Below are positions 33,745 to 43,981 of a DNA stretch of 64,000 nucleotides, one piece after another. The translations under genes and the position numbers were made by a program. This stretch comes from Bedellia somnulentella. Taxonomy: Eukaryota; Arthropoda; Insecta; Lepidoptera; Bedelliidae. The stretch's first letter is position 1. The number at the start of each line of letters is the position of its first letter. The notes under the pieces were generated by a model. The model was not told the DNA's origin. It made no database searches and saw only the letters and a list, made by a program, of their open reading frames with translations. The stretch spans positions 1,240,001 to 1,304,000 of the forward strand of contig OY755182.1 of the NCBI GenBank assembly GCA_963576735.1, read 5' to 3'.

Positions 33745-33800
33745 CACAATTTGAGTAGGCGCTGTAACTTTTGTTTAACTCTCAGCGCCCCCGGATCTAC
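33745..33800 (+). repeat. Unnamed interspersed repeat, copy 3 (partial)
   Basis: TTTGAGTAGGCGCTGTAAC, TTTTGTTTAACTCTCAGCG. Matches the 3' part of the repeats at 32105 and 32815. Confidence 0.5.
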
Positions 33801-34412
33801 ATTTTATATTACTTTTTTAATAACGCAACCGTTGCAACGGTTTGGTTTCATACTTTATATGGAAATCAGCAAAATTTCCCAAGATGTCAGGTTTTGACAA
33901 AAAGTTAGACATATTTATATATAGACAAATTGTGTATTATAATTATCACATACCAAAAATTTGTCTAAAAATCCATTCAAAAAATAAAATAGTTATAAAC
34001 ATCTATTAAAAAATCAATTGCTAATGCTATTTATAGCGAATAACCGAAAAAATAATAAAAGAAGAAGTTGAGCCCATAAAAATCCGTTTAAATTTAATAC
34101 ATTTTGGTTTTATTTTATAGTTAATTATATAATCATCTTTGCCAACCTAAATCACTTACAAAAATAGGGTAGTGCTATATTAAACCAGCAAAGCCTAAAT
34201 TAATCACAATTTACTTCTTAACCCCGCATTATTCTTTAGATCATTTGAGTCATAATAAATCTTACTGTATTTTCAGTCTCGAGATTAATTCAAATTTGTT
34301 ATCTTAGGCACAGTTAATCTGACAAGGCGATTAAGTTAACGCCAGATGATTTACAGAGAATGAAACATTTTTACTTACTCATAATATATTTTTTCTTACT
34401 ATTAAGATGTTT

Positions 34413-34485
34413 TGTGTCGGCTTAGATGAAAACTAAACAATTATTTCGTGGGGGTGTCGTAGAGCTTTGAGACTTCAGAAATGAT
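34413..34485 (+). mobile_element. SINE-A 5' fragment, diverged
   Basis: TTTGTGTCGGCTTAGATG and GGGGGTGTCGTAGAG, then lost. Confidence 0.5.
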
Positions 34486-34517
34486 GGCCCTTGAATGTGC
34501 TGCTGCTTCCAAATATT

Positions 34518-34779
34518 ACATACATACATACATATACTCACGGCTATAAATCCCAGGAAGGGGTAGCCAGAGCTAAAGAATTAGAAATTCCTCAGCCACT
34601 TTTGGAAATTTGAGTGGGGAAAAGATAGTAAAAATAAAGGTTGTTGGTGATGGGTCTCCAACCGCATCGCCAAAATATCCCTTAATAGCCGCATACCGTT
34701 AGTCGCCTCTTACGTACACCCACCGGAAGAAATGGGGTAGTGCTATTCTAAACCGACACTACACGGCAAATCCAAATAT
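34518..34779 (-). mobile_element. SINE-A with 12-bp target duplication
   Basis: CTTCCAAATATT at 34506-34517 and 34780-34791. Canonical through TTCTAAACCGACACTACACG at 34767, then about 12 extra bases. Confidence 0.93.
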
Positions 34780-35018
34780 CTTCCAAATATTGTAGATTAA
34801 TTTATATCTCTGAAGCAAGCCATTTATTTTTCGTATTTACACGTGCTAATTTGAGTGACCTGTAGCTCCTCTCTCGATTTCCTGAAGTAGTTAAGCAATT
34901 TCTGAATCTTATCTGCTTTTGAATTATATCCGAGTACATGGATGGTTGCGAACGAAAAACCGACTAAGTCCGATAAAAAGGGCAGGCATAGTTAATAAAT
35001 AAAGGAAAGAAAATTTTC

Positions 35019-35090
35019 GACACAGGCAGGAATCGAACCCGCGACCTCGGGTATACGCCCCCGTCGCTCTGCCAATTGAGCTACCGTGTC
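35019..35090 (-). other. tRNA-like sequence (probable SINE head or tRNA pseudogene)
   Basis: Minus strand: acceptor 5' GACACGG pairs with 3' CTGTGTC; D arm GCTC...GAGC in TAGCTCAATTGGCAGAGC; T arm GCGGG-TTCGATT-CCTGC. The anticodon arm does not form a clean 5-bp stem with a U33 loop, so it is not a convincing functional tRNA. The following minus-strand AT-rich sequence (to about 34900) may be the body of a tRNA-derived SINE. Confidence 0.6.
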
Positions 35091-35439
35091 AATGGCTGCC
35101 AGCGCGAAATTCTTCTATCCTTTGTTTCTTTTACACTTTTTTCTTTTTTTTTATTCGTTATTTATTAGTAATTAACTGCACATGAGGTTTTCATGAACAA
35201 AAACATTTAAATTATATAACATAGTTTTAGTAATATGGGCCTATTCCGCCTTTTTGTAGCAGAACCCTAAAAACTGTTTGCGTTGGTGTAGTTGACAAGG
35301 CCGTGTGATTTACGAGAGAGAGTATACGAGTACGCAAAGAGCCATATTTAAAATACTCAACGGATAAGCCACGTGAAATACCTAAAATTGTGGCACACTA
35401 GTTTCCCGCGTTTATTTTACAAAAATATACTAAACCTAT

Positions 35440-35520
35440 ACTCTTGGTTATATATAAGTCCCAAAAAGTAGCAGAGAAAGAGAAAGAAAAATTACAATTC
35501 TCCAGCCACTTTTACATATT
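35440..35520 (-). mobile_element. SINE-A 3' fragment, diverged
   Basis: AAGTCCCAAAAAGTAGCAGAG and AATTCTCCAGCCACTTTTAC follow the family order. Confidence 0.5.
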
Positions 35521-35810
35521 AAGTGTTTTGTAAATAAGTTTTAAGCAAGTTTTTCAAGATTTGAATATTGTGATGAACTAGCTTGTTAGAATAAAAAAGT
35601 TTTTTTTTGTATTTTAGCTGGTTCTGATAGTATAAGCATTTTTACCCTAGTTCTATGTCATGTCGACCTCAAGATATTGATTATAACATTCAAATGTTCA
35701 AACTTGACTGTACGTACATTGTTCATAACCACTGTCTTTTTTATATTATATTGTGTTGTACTCCCAATGTATTTAATTTACAATTGAATAATAATATTCC
35801 TTATATTAAC

Positions 35811-36018
35811 ATACATACATACATATACTCACGGCTATAAATCCCAGGAATGGGTAGCCAGAACTAAAGAATTAGAAATTCCTCAGCCACTTTTGGAAAT
35901 TTGAGTGGGGAAAAGATAGTAAAAATAAAGGTTGTTGGTGATGGGTCTCCAACCGCATCGCCCAAAAATCCCTTAATAGCCCCATACCGTTAGTCACCTT
36001 TTACGTACACTACACGGC
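35811..36018 (-). mobile_element. SINE-A with deletion near its 5' end
   Basis: Canonical to CGTTAGTCACCTTTTACG, then jumps to TACACTACACGGC, losing the CCCACCGGAAGAAATGGGG block. Confidence 0.92.
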
Positions 36019-36319
36019 AAGACGTCTATTATATGTATACATGTAGTTTTATGGTTATATTATCAAAACCAGAAATAACATCTTTCATTTGACTTGCTTT
36101 CGGCTGTGAAAAGATAACATCAAGCAAAAAAATGAACATCCAAATCAAATATTTTTAAACACAAATTGACTTTCAAAAACAAAATTCAATGGCGAAATTC
36201 AAATGAAGCAGACATTTCGGTTTCAATAAATTTAATTTATTTTGCTTCCAGAAGACGGCAGCTGATTTACATTTGAAAGGAACTAATATTATTTAAGGAA
36301 ACGCCTTATTCGAATGATT

Positions 36320-36660
36320 CGTTTTAGAAGTTTTTGAAAATGATGAAAACACTGAATGGAGGACACTTAAATAGCTTCAGGGTTTGAAATCATATGAAAC
36401 GGAATTGTAAGTTATTAAGAGATAAATAAATAAATGAAAAATGAATATGGTAGTTACTTTGAAGCATTTTTTATGATTCGTTTTTGAAAATGTTTAAACA
36501 CTGCAGGAACACCATTTTAAATATGGCTTCGCCGTTCCATTGCTCAACTTTGTTTGTTTGAAACACAACATTGTTTGAAACAATTTGAAAAAGGAATTGT
36601 ATGATATTAAAAGATAAATAAATGACTGAAAAATGAATTTTTGAAATTACTACAATCTTT
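36320..36660. repeat. Diverged direct duplication (~165 bp)
   Basis: Two adjacent blocks share TTTTTGAAAATG, AACACTG, GGAATTGTA, AAAGATAAATAAAT-like and TGAAAAATGAAT in the same order (36325-36480 and 36481-36660). Non-coding. Confidence 0.55.
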
Positions 36661-36740
36661 TACAACTTACAACGTCACAATTATCTCTATGTAATAATGT
36701 AATTCAATATATAAAGTCAATAAATCTATAAAATACTTAC

Positions 36741-36969
36741 CGACAAAATCTTTAATGGCTTGCGAGCCAGGATCCAAAATATCGGTAGGGTTGACCCTAA
36801 TTCGGCATTGTTTGACGAATGGCATGTCTGGTAGCTTGCTCCAATCGCCTCCCCCACTGGTGGAGCAATGGATGTCGATTGAAATTGAGTTCTCGTAAGC
36901 TCTGATCACGCGCTGTACCTCGTTTTCTTGGTAGGCGTCTGTGAAGTCTGCCAGGGAAAATGTCCCGTC
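36741..36969 (-). CDS. futsch: futsch/MAP1 internal exon
   Basis: 229-nt exon encoding DGTFSLADFTDAYQENEVQR, then VIRAYENSISIDIHC, WSKLPDMPFVKQCRIRVNP and AIKDFV. Acceptor AG at 36971-36970 (TTTCGTTTCAG), donor GTAAGTATTT from 36740. Begins in phase 0 after the Gln of the upstream exon and leaves a G that completes the Gly of VG-YLEPY. The sequence includes a Ser/Gly stretch STSGGGDW. Confidence 0.96.
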
Positions 36970-37040
36970 CTGAAACGAAAGTGTGGTGTCACTACATTGG
37001 TATTGACGTTACGGTACATGCGGAAATAGATATTTTGTTT

Positions 37041-37240
37041 GTACAATAGAATAGAATAGAAAACTCATAATTGTACATCACAGATAAACACATTTATAAC
37101 ATATTATTTATTATTATTAAATAGAAGTACAATCGGCGGTCTTATTGCTAAAAGCAATCTCTTCCAGACAACCCTTAAATGGTAAGATCAGTACGTTAAT
37201 AAAAACAATAGGTAAATGTACAATGTTTTGTAATAAATTT
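37041..37240 (-). mobile_element. LINE 3' end (unnamed family)
   Basis: Minus strand reads TTAAGGGTTGTCTGGAAGAG, then ATTGCTTTTAGCAATAAGAC, a ~90-bp AT-rich part, then GTACAATTATGAG and TTCTATTCTATTCTATT tail. The same 3' end occurs at 45145-45305. Familiar to me as an abundant lepidopteran LINE tail, but I cannot name it safely. Confidence 0.7.
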
Positions 37241-37291
37241 TACATGTACATATTTATTTGTAACTACAAGTTTAGATTTTAGTCGTGAAAT

Positions 37292-37543
37292 ACGTACATA
37301 CATACATATACTCACGGCTATAAATCCCAAGAAAGGGGTAGCCGGAGCTAAGGAATTAGAAATTCCTCAGCCACTTTTGGAAGGTGCGTGGGGATTAGAT
37401 GGTGAAATAAAGGTTCTTGGTGATGGATCTTCAACCGCATCGCCCAAAAATCCCTTAAAAGCCCCAATACCGTTAGTCGCCTTTTATGTGCACCCACCGG
37501 AAGAAATGGGGTAGTGCTATTTTAAGCCGACATTACACAGCAA
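37292..37543 (-). mobile_element. SINE-A with 14-bp target duplication
   Basis: TTTAGTCGTGAAAT at 37278-37291 and 37544-37557. Canonical body. Confidence 0.96.
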
Positions 37544-37569
37544 TTTAGTCGTGAAATGTTGGATGAAAA

Positions 37570-37740
37570 TACCAAAAAGGATAGTTAGAGCTTCAAATAA
37601 GAAGTAAGCTAGCATTTTTGTTAGTTGGATGGGAAGACTATATTAAAAGAAAGGATGTTTTTCAGCCGAATCACTTTAAAAGCCCCAAAATTTTGTCACC
37701 TCTTACGGCACCCATGGATATTTATCATAGTATTTTCAAG
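37570..37740 (-). mobile_element. Degenerate SINE-A
   Basis: ACCAAAAAGGATAGTTAGAGC, CACTTTAAAAGCCCC and TTGTCACCTCTTACGGCACC in family order; very old. Confidence 0.5.
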
Positions 37741-37771
37741 TTCAAGGTTATATAGTTATATGATGCTGATT

Positions 37772-38021
37772 GCCGTGTAGTGTCGGTTTAGAAAAGCACT
37801 ACCCAATTTCTTCCGGTGGGTGTACGTAAGAGGCGACTAACGGTATGGGGCTATTAAGGGATTTTTGGGCGATGCGGTTGGAGACCCATCACCAACAACC
37901 TTTATTTTTTCTATCTTTTCCCCACTCAAATTTCAAAAAGTGGCTGAGGAATTTCTAATTCTTTAGCTCTGGTTACCCATTCCTGGGATTTATAGCCGTG
38001 AGTATATGTATGTATGTATGT
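37772..38021 (+). mobile_element. SINE-A with 9-bp target duplication
   Basis: ATGCTGATT at 37763-37771 and 38022-38030. Canonical from GCCGTGTAGTGTCGG to four TATG repeats. Confidence 0.95.
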
Positions 38022-38222
38022 ATGCTGATTTTAAAGTATAAGTATATTGTTCCGAGTAAGCTATCACTATCTTGCATTCACCATTTATTCATATTTCAAC
38101 CAAACACGAATTTAAAGTAACTCAAAGCAGCCTATTTCCGCCGCGTCAAAATGTGAATTTAAATTAAATATCCTATCAAAATGTTGCAGTCATAACGTAG
38201 CGAGGAAATTGCATTTGGGAAA

Positions 38223-39370
38223 CAGACGGCATTCAGCCCAACTCTAATTAAACAGCCTTTGTGTATCTCTGTGGTGTGTTTGTGTCGGAACTAACTTGGT
38301 GTGAACTTGTTAAGGTTAAGTGAGCTGATTTTTATGGGCTGTTGCGGTGATGAAACAAATTCATACTAATACAATATGTATAATAGACTAAAACTCATAC
38401 TTTTACCCCACAAGTAGAAACTCACAGCTAATAGCAGATGATGGGATCTAAACCCATTCAGCCTAACTCTAATTAAACAGCTTTACTTTATCTCTGTGGT
38501 GTGTTTGTGTCGGAACTAGCTTGGTGTTAACTCTGATACTTATGTTAAAGCTAAATAAGGTTAAGTGAGCTGATTTTTATAGGTGATTGCAATGTTATAA
38601 GAGAAAGAATTAAACAGAGAGAAGTATACAGCCTTTGTGTATCTCTGTGGTGTGTTTGTGTCGGAACCAGCTTGGTGTGAACTCTGATACTTATGTTAAA
38701 GCTAAATAAGGTTAAGTGAGCTGATTTTTATAGGTGATTGCAATGTTATAAGAGAAAGAATTAAACAGAGAGAAGTATACAGCCTTTGTGTATCTCTGTG
38801 GTGTGTTTGTGTCGGAACCAGCTTGGTGTTAACTCTGATACTTATGTTAAAGCTGAATAAGGTTAAGTGAGCTGATTTTTATAGGTGATTGCAATGTTAT
38901 AAGAGAAATAATTAAACAGAGAGAATTAAACAGCCTTTGTGTATATCTGTGGTGTGTTTGTGTCGGAACCAGCTTGGTGTTAACTCTGATACTTATGTTA
39001 AGGCTGAATAAGGTTAAGTGAGCTGATTTTTATAGGTGATTGCAATGTTATAAGAGAAATAATTAAACAGAGAGAATGAAACAGCCTTTGTGTATATCTG
39101 TGGTGTGTTTGTGTTGGAACCAGCTTGGTGTGAACTCTGATACCACAAATAATATAATGCTACACTACTGATACTTATGTTTGAGCTGATTAAGGTTAAG
39201 TGAGCTGATTTTTATAGCCGATTGCGATGTAATGAGAGAGAGAATTTAACAGTCTTTGTGTATTCCTATGGTGTGTTTATGTCGGAACTATCTTGGTGTT
39301 AACTCTAGTAGTTATGTTATAGATGAATAAGGTTAAGTGAGCTGATTTTTATGGGCGATTGCAAAGTGTT
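38223..39370. repeat. 151-bp tandem repeat array
   Basis: About 6-7 units marked by CTTTGTGTATCTCTGTGGTG followed by TTTGTGTCGGAAC. Unit anchors lie at 38255, 38480, 38631, 38782, 38933, 39084 and 39253. Four successive spacings are exactly 151 bp; the first (225) and last (169) contain extra or rearranged sequence. Non-coding, intronic. Confidence 0.95.
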
Positions 39371-39433
39371 CGGGGAAAAGTTATGGATATAGTATGTATG
39401 TTCGATTAAAACTCAAATAACTAATTGGAGAAA

Positions 39434-39680
39434 CATACATACATACATATACTCACGGCTATAAATCCCTAGAAGGGGTAGACAGAGCTAAGGAATTAGA
39501 AATTCCTCAGCCACTTTTGGAAGTTGCGTGGGGAAAAGATGGCGAAATAAAGGTTGTTGGTGAAGGGTCTCCAACCGCATCGCCCAAAAATCTCTTAAAA
39601 GCCCCAATACCCTTATTCGCCTCTTATGATCACCCACGGGTAGAAATGGGGTAGTGTTATTCTAAGCCGACACTACACGG
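39434..39680 (-). mobile_element. SINE-A
   Basis: Canonical: CATA repeats, ACTCACGGCTATAAATCCC, GATCACCCACGGGTAG, TTCTAAGCCGACACTACACG. Confidence 0.95.
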
Positions 39681-39729
39681 ATATTTGTTTGGATGCAACT
39701 TAAAAAAGCATACCCACATTCCTTCATAA

Positions 39730-39848
39730 TCTATACTTATAATAAATCTGTAGAGAGGTCAATTCTGTACATGAAATATATTTTCAAAATAACCATCAGG
39801 TGGTGATTAGGGATCGATACTGATGCCAAAAATGCAATCAGTAAAATT

Positions 39849-39898
<50 letters not shown>

Positions 39899-40683
39899 GG
39901 TTTGTATGTTCCTTATGGAAACAAAAACTACTCGACGGATTCTAACGAAACTTGGTACAATTATTCTTCATACTCCTGCGCAGGTTTTTGTATACTTTCC
40001 AGCAGAGTAGTAAAGGGGAATTTTGGGAAATTTTGGGAAAACGGGAGAAGTTACTCCATTTTTTAAGCTTCCGTCGCGTGTGCAGCCTTAATGGTTAAAC
40101 TTACATAGAAATCATGTATGACGAAAATATTCTTCATAAAATTATCTAAAAAAAAAATCTCAATAGTTTATGTCTATCTTTTACGGTTGACTCACAATAA
40201 CACGTGTAATTCCTGATAGCTTAGCAGTTCGGAACATTCTGATTACATTTGTTTACTCTTACGTTTGTAAACCTCTTACTTATTCCTAATTTTAAAAAGG
40301 TAACATTATTACCTATTCAATAAAAAAAGAATCATAGAAATCGGTAGACAAACACCGAAATTATACATAAAATAAGCCATCGCGCCCGTGACCAAAACCA
40401 AATCTTTAGTAGTTGCATCCTACATCACGTAATGATTTATTTTTAGATTGTTATAAATACTTCATAGCGTTTTATTCCAAAATTTGCTATTAAACAGAAA
40501 TACTGAACCGTTCATTAAAGCGCATTCAAAATCACCAAACTACACTGTTTAGGGAGTGCTATAAATTTAATAAATTGAAAACATTGCGCTGAATTTCACA
40601 ATGCTTGAGCAGTGACTGAAGAAAGAAACCTCAGATATTAAAAAAAACAACGCTACCCGTGCGAAGCTGGGACGATCCACTAG
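39730..40683 (+). mobile_element. Helitron-like non-autonomous element
   Basis: Starts TCTATACTTATAATAAATC preceded by A, and ends CCCGTGCGAAGCTGGG, ACGATCCACTAG followed by T: the 5'-TC, 3'-CTRR and A/T target rules of Helitrons. No target duplication, as expected. Contains a GTCT microsatellite and the phrase ACTACTCGACGGATTCTAAC. No Rep/helicase coding. Confidence 0.82.
39853..39898 (+). repeat. (GTCT)n microsatellite
   Basis: About eleven GTCT units inside the Helitron-like element. Confidence 0.95.
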
Positions 40684-40722
40684 TATTCAATAAATGCAAA
40701 TCAGTAAGTTAATTATAAAGTA

Positions 40723-40905
40723 CTAGTGCGCCACCCTGGCTTGGCGCGGGTAGTGTTATTATCACTGTTCACTTTCTATGACATTTGATGTTATATTCCC
40801 TATGTATGTATGTATGTGAAATAATTATTAAAGTCAGTTAAGCGGTTTCGGAGCCTCTTTATTACAGACACGAAAACTTAATTTCTCCTATATAATAAGT
40901 AAAGA
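40723..40905 (-). mobile_element. Short Helitron-like element
   Basis: On the minus strand it starts TCTTTACTTATTATATAGG after A and ends CTACCCGCGCCAAGCCAGGG, TGGCGCACTAG before T. Same 3' end style as the element at 39730. Internal CATA repeats. 183 bp, no coding. Confidence 0.78.
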
Positions 40906-41182
40906 TATAATTAAAAAGACATAATAAAATATATGGTTGATATATATGGCAGGCATATCAGCAGAAAATTTGAACTATGAGGCCTGTGTCCGCAAAAGAT
41001 TGCGCTAGTTAGTTTCTGTTCCTTCATCACTGATATTAAATGTCTTGGAACCTGGCCTAATTGTATTTTGTGAAATCAAGGAAAATAACGGGGTATGTTT
41101 TTTATTAAGTTTCATCAAATTCGTAATCAATTTTGGAAATAAAAATCTGAAATGTAAGAGTCTTGTCACTCACTTCAAAAGT

Positions 41183-41488
41183 ACATACATACATATATAT
41201 ACTCACGGCTATAGATCCCTTGAAGGGGTAGCCAGAGCTTAGGAATTAAAAATTACTCAGCCACTTTTGAAAATTTTAGTGGGGAAAAGATAGTACTATA
41301 AAGGTTGGTAAATGTTGTAAATGTTGGTAATGGGTCTTCAACCGCATCGCCCAAAAATCCTGTAAAAGCCCCAATACCGTAAGCAGCCTCTTACGTATAC
41401 CCACCGGAAGAAACGGTGTAGTGGATATTCTAAGCCGACACTACACGGCACAGCCGACACTACACGGCACAGCCGATACTACACGGCA
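41183..41488 (-). mobile_element. SINE-A with tripled 5' end
   Basis: CAAAAGT at 41176-41182 and 41489-41495 is the target duplication. Canonical body, but its 5' terminal ~19 bp (GCCGTGTAGTGTCGGCTGT in SINE orientation) is present three times in tandem at about 41432-41488, one unit with a substitution. Confidence 0.92.
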
Positions 41489-41924
41489 CAAAAGTCTCAG
41501 ACATCAAATCATCGTATTCAGATCTCAATCAACTTATAATAAAAGTAAACTTCCAACATTGAACAATAAAAAAGTTGAAATCGCAAAAACATCGTATTTA
41601 CTTTTGCTTTGGAAGGTTTGAAGAAGTCATTATTTGCCGAGTATGACAAATCATTATTTATCTTCAAGTTTGCAAAATTTCTCAAATAAAATTCTCATAA
41701 ATATTCATAAGAAATACAAACATAAAACGTCTGAGCTCCATTGGATTGAAGAGAGTCAATTGCCACTTTACACGATCGTAACAAACCCTCACCTTCATAA
41801 ATATTTTCATAAAAGCCCATTTATTTTGGTAACTTCACTTTCAAGCCAAAAATGGCTTATTTTAAGCAAAAATTATATACATGGTTTAGTTTTTGAAAAT
41901 TTACATACAGAATACGTGATTAAA

Positions 41925-41980
41925 TGTACACCCACCGGACGAAATGGGGTAGTGCTATTCTTAGCCGACACTACAAAGCA
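41925..41980 (-). mobile_element. SINE-A 5' fragment
   Basis: TACACCCACCGGACGAAATG to TTCTTAGCCGACACTACA only; the 3' part is missing. Confidence 0.8.
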
Positions 41981-42184
41981 AATTTATTTTTAGTTATTTA
42001 CACACAAGCCCCAAAAACTTTATGCTTTTAGGATGAAAAGTATGTTCATGATCATGAAAATCATTTAAGCTATCATTAATATTATTGATTCAGAAACGTT
42101 CGTTGTAAAGAGGGATTCCGAGCAAAGTGTGAAAAGTCTGGATTTTAAATTGTAATTGCTGAATGTTTGTGTATTGTCGGCTTT

Positions 42185-42410
42185 GCTGTATAGTGTCGGC
42201 TTAGAATAGCACTACCCCATTTCTTCCGGTGGGTGTACGTAAGAGACGAGTAACGATATTGGGACTTTCATGGGATTTTTTGGGGGTTGCAGTTGCATTA
42301 CCAATATCATTATTTTACCACCTTTTCTGCGGAGATATTTCTAATTTCTTAGCTCTGGCTTCCCCTTTTAGGGATTTATAGGCGTGAGTATATATGTAGG
42401 TATGTATGTA
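42185..42410 (+). mobile_element. SINE-A with small deletions
   Basis: GCTGTATAGTGTCGGC start, AAGAGACGAGTAACG, then shortened middle and GCGTGAGTATATATGTAGG. Confidence 0.92.
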
Positions 42411-42604
42411 AATTTTAATATTATAATAAACTTTATGATGCTAACCCTATTCTTTCCGCGGCTGTAGTATGAAGCAACTATGGGTTTGTGGAATTTTTAT
42501 TTATGTATGTCCACACATAATATAATCTTGACAGATAAGGCTCAATCTAAAATATATACAATAACACACAGAACAAACAAACAAACTAACAAAACTAAGA
42601 AGTG

Positions 42605-43018
42605 AGTGTAGGCGTGATTATGTGACCCAATCAACAAACATCCTTTATTTTCATGTCCCTTCCCAACTAAACTCCCAAAAGTACATACATACATATTCTC
42701 ACGCCGTTAGTTCCCATTGGGGTTGGCAGAGACTATCGATCGCTACTTTGTACGATCCTGGCAAACCATCTCAACATTCCTTTTTTTATCTTTCTTACAA
42801 TATCATCTTTTACACCACATCTTTCACGAATCACGTCATTCCTCACACGATCACATAACCTTACATTACAAACTTTTCTGAGGGACCTCATTTCTACTGC
42901 ATTTACTCTGCTTTCATGCTTCTTCTGCCACACTCCCAAAAGTGACTAAATAACTTCCAATTCTGTAGCTCGGGATGACCCATTTAGGATTTTATCGTCG
43001 TGAGTATATTTAAGTATG
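42605..43018 (+). mobile_element. Old SINE-A split by an RTE fragment
   Basis: Left part GACCCAATCAACAAACATCC to ACTCCCAAAAGT (42682); right part from 42944: GACTAAATAACTTCC, CGGGATGACCCATTTAGG and CGTCGTGAGTATATTTAAG. 5' truncated. Confidence 0.82.
42683..42931 (-). mobile_element. RTE-type LINE fragment with internal deletion
   Basis: Target duplication ACTCCCAAAAGT at 42671-42682 and 42932-42943. Minus strand encodes WQKKHESRVNAVEMRSLRK, then VRNDVIRERCGVKDDIV and KKGMLRWF, part of an RTE-type reverse transcriptase C-terminal region. It then jumps directly to the QDR...SLCQ tail region, joined near GGTTTGCC. Ends with the shared tail. Confidence 0.9.
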
Positions 43019-43106
43019 TGGAAAGTATACGGTACTCAAAATCAATATAGAATTTAAATTGCAGTCCCAACAGACACCAGACACTTTCAAACTCAACAAT
43101 AGTTAC

Positions 43107-43279
43107 CTGCATGATCCACGAGCCGTTACCCGCGAAGGTGTAGCCAGCGTGGATAAGATGTCGGTGCCGGGTGAAGGAACTCATGAGGTTCCTCATGCAC
43201 TGCATCAGCGTGTTCATCTGGGGATGGATCAGGATCTCTGTCACCAGGTTCTCTGATGCGTATTGAATTAGTCGTTCGC
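43107..43279 (-). CDS. futsch: futsch/MAP1 internal exon
   Basis: 173-nt exon encoding ERLIQYASENLVTEILIHPQ, then MNTLMQCMRNLMSSFTRHRH and HAGYTFAGNGSWIMQ. Acceptor AG at 43281-43280 (TTTCTTTCCAG), donor GTAACTATTG from 43106. It starts with two bases of a Gly codon and ends in phase 0 before DGTFSLADF. Strong match to the conserved N-terminal domain of insect Futsch. Confidence 0.96.
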
Positions 43280-43460
43280 CTGGAAAGAAACCAAGCATTA
43301 GATATGTAAGCTAAAGGGTTTTTAAAATTACTGTTATTGATATAATTACCTATGGCAGGTATCCGCGATTTTTTTAAAGTATTCTTTAATTGTGTAAGTT
43401 GTGGGAGAAAATCATGCCATAATATTTTTTTGTCCTTATAATATTAGCATAGAAGTAAAG

Positions 43461-43588
43461 AGAGACTATTGATCGCCACTTCTCACGATCCTGACAAACC
43501 TCTCTAGCTTCGTTTACATCCATCCGATCAATAGTCTCTGCCTACCCCAATGGGAACTAATGGCGTGAGTATATGTATGTATGTATGT
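43461..43588. mobile_element. RTE tail fragment with 5' inversion (twin priming)
   Basis: Left part 43461-43524 is RTE sequence in minus orientation (GAGACTATTGATCGCCAC...); right part 43525-43588 is the RTE end in plus orientation (CGATCAATAGTCTCTGCC...). The parts overlap by about 15 bp of element sequence. Target duplication AAGTAAAG at 43453-43460 and 43589-43596 brackets the whole. Confidence 0.88.
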
Positions 43589-43981
43589 AAGTAAAGACCA
43601 ATACACACATTTCTTAATATATTTACGGCAATAATCTCATGACGTGACAACTAATTTAGGAATTTCCAGCCACTTCTGGCAGAAGAACAAATTGATTAAA
43701 TGAAAATGTAATGTTTAGATTTTTTTAATTTTCTATCCGTTAATTACAGCACCTACACTATGATAGACTGATGAATAAAAAAAGGATTAATGCATAAAAA
43801 AAACATTAGCCTTTTTACTACATTAATTTATTGTCAAATCCCAGATCGTAAAATTGCTGATAAACCACTAACAACAAGTCATTCTGGGAATTCTCCGACG
43901 AAGAAACTATTACTTTCACTAAACTAATTGCTATTTTATTCATTAATGAACGTTTGGATCTAAATAGTATTTTAAGTCATT

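Larger units (their letters stand above)
21544..36740. other. futsch intron (15.2 kb), largest in the window
   Basis: Phase-1 intron. Contains an I-like LINE, a LINE fragment with a nested RTE piece, a hAT element, a mariner-type MITE, many SINE-A copies and an unnamed repeat cluster. Stretches with nothing recognised: 21544-22379, 22793-23410, 23651-24287, 26815-27085, 28660-29560, 30645-30955, 31880-32100, 34200-34410, 35091-35435, 35525-35810, 36020-36320. Confidence 0.85.
36970..43106. other. futsch intron (6.1 kb)
   Basis: Phase-0 intron carrying SINE-A copies, a 151-bp tandem array, two Helitron-like elements, and a SINE-A split by an RTE fragment. 41495-41920 and 42411-42600 hold nothing I recognise. 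Confidence 0.85.

Noticed and set aside
35019..35090. Functional tRNA gene
   Set aside because: Acceptor, D and T arms pair, but the anticodon arm does not form properly, and the sequence resembles a SINE head.
38223..39370. Regular repeats that might suggest a CRISPR array
   Set aside because: Units are 151-bp contiguous tandem repeats with no unique spacers, in an animal intron.
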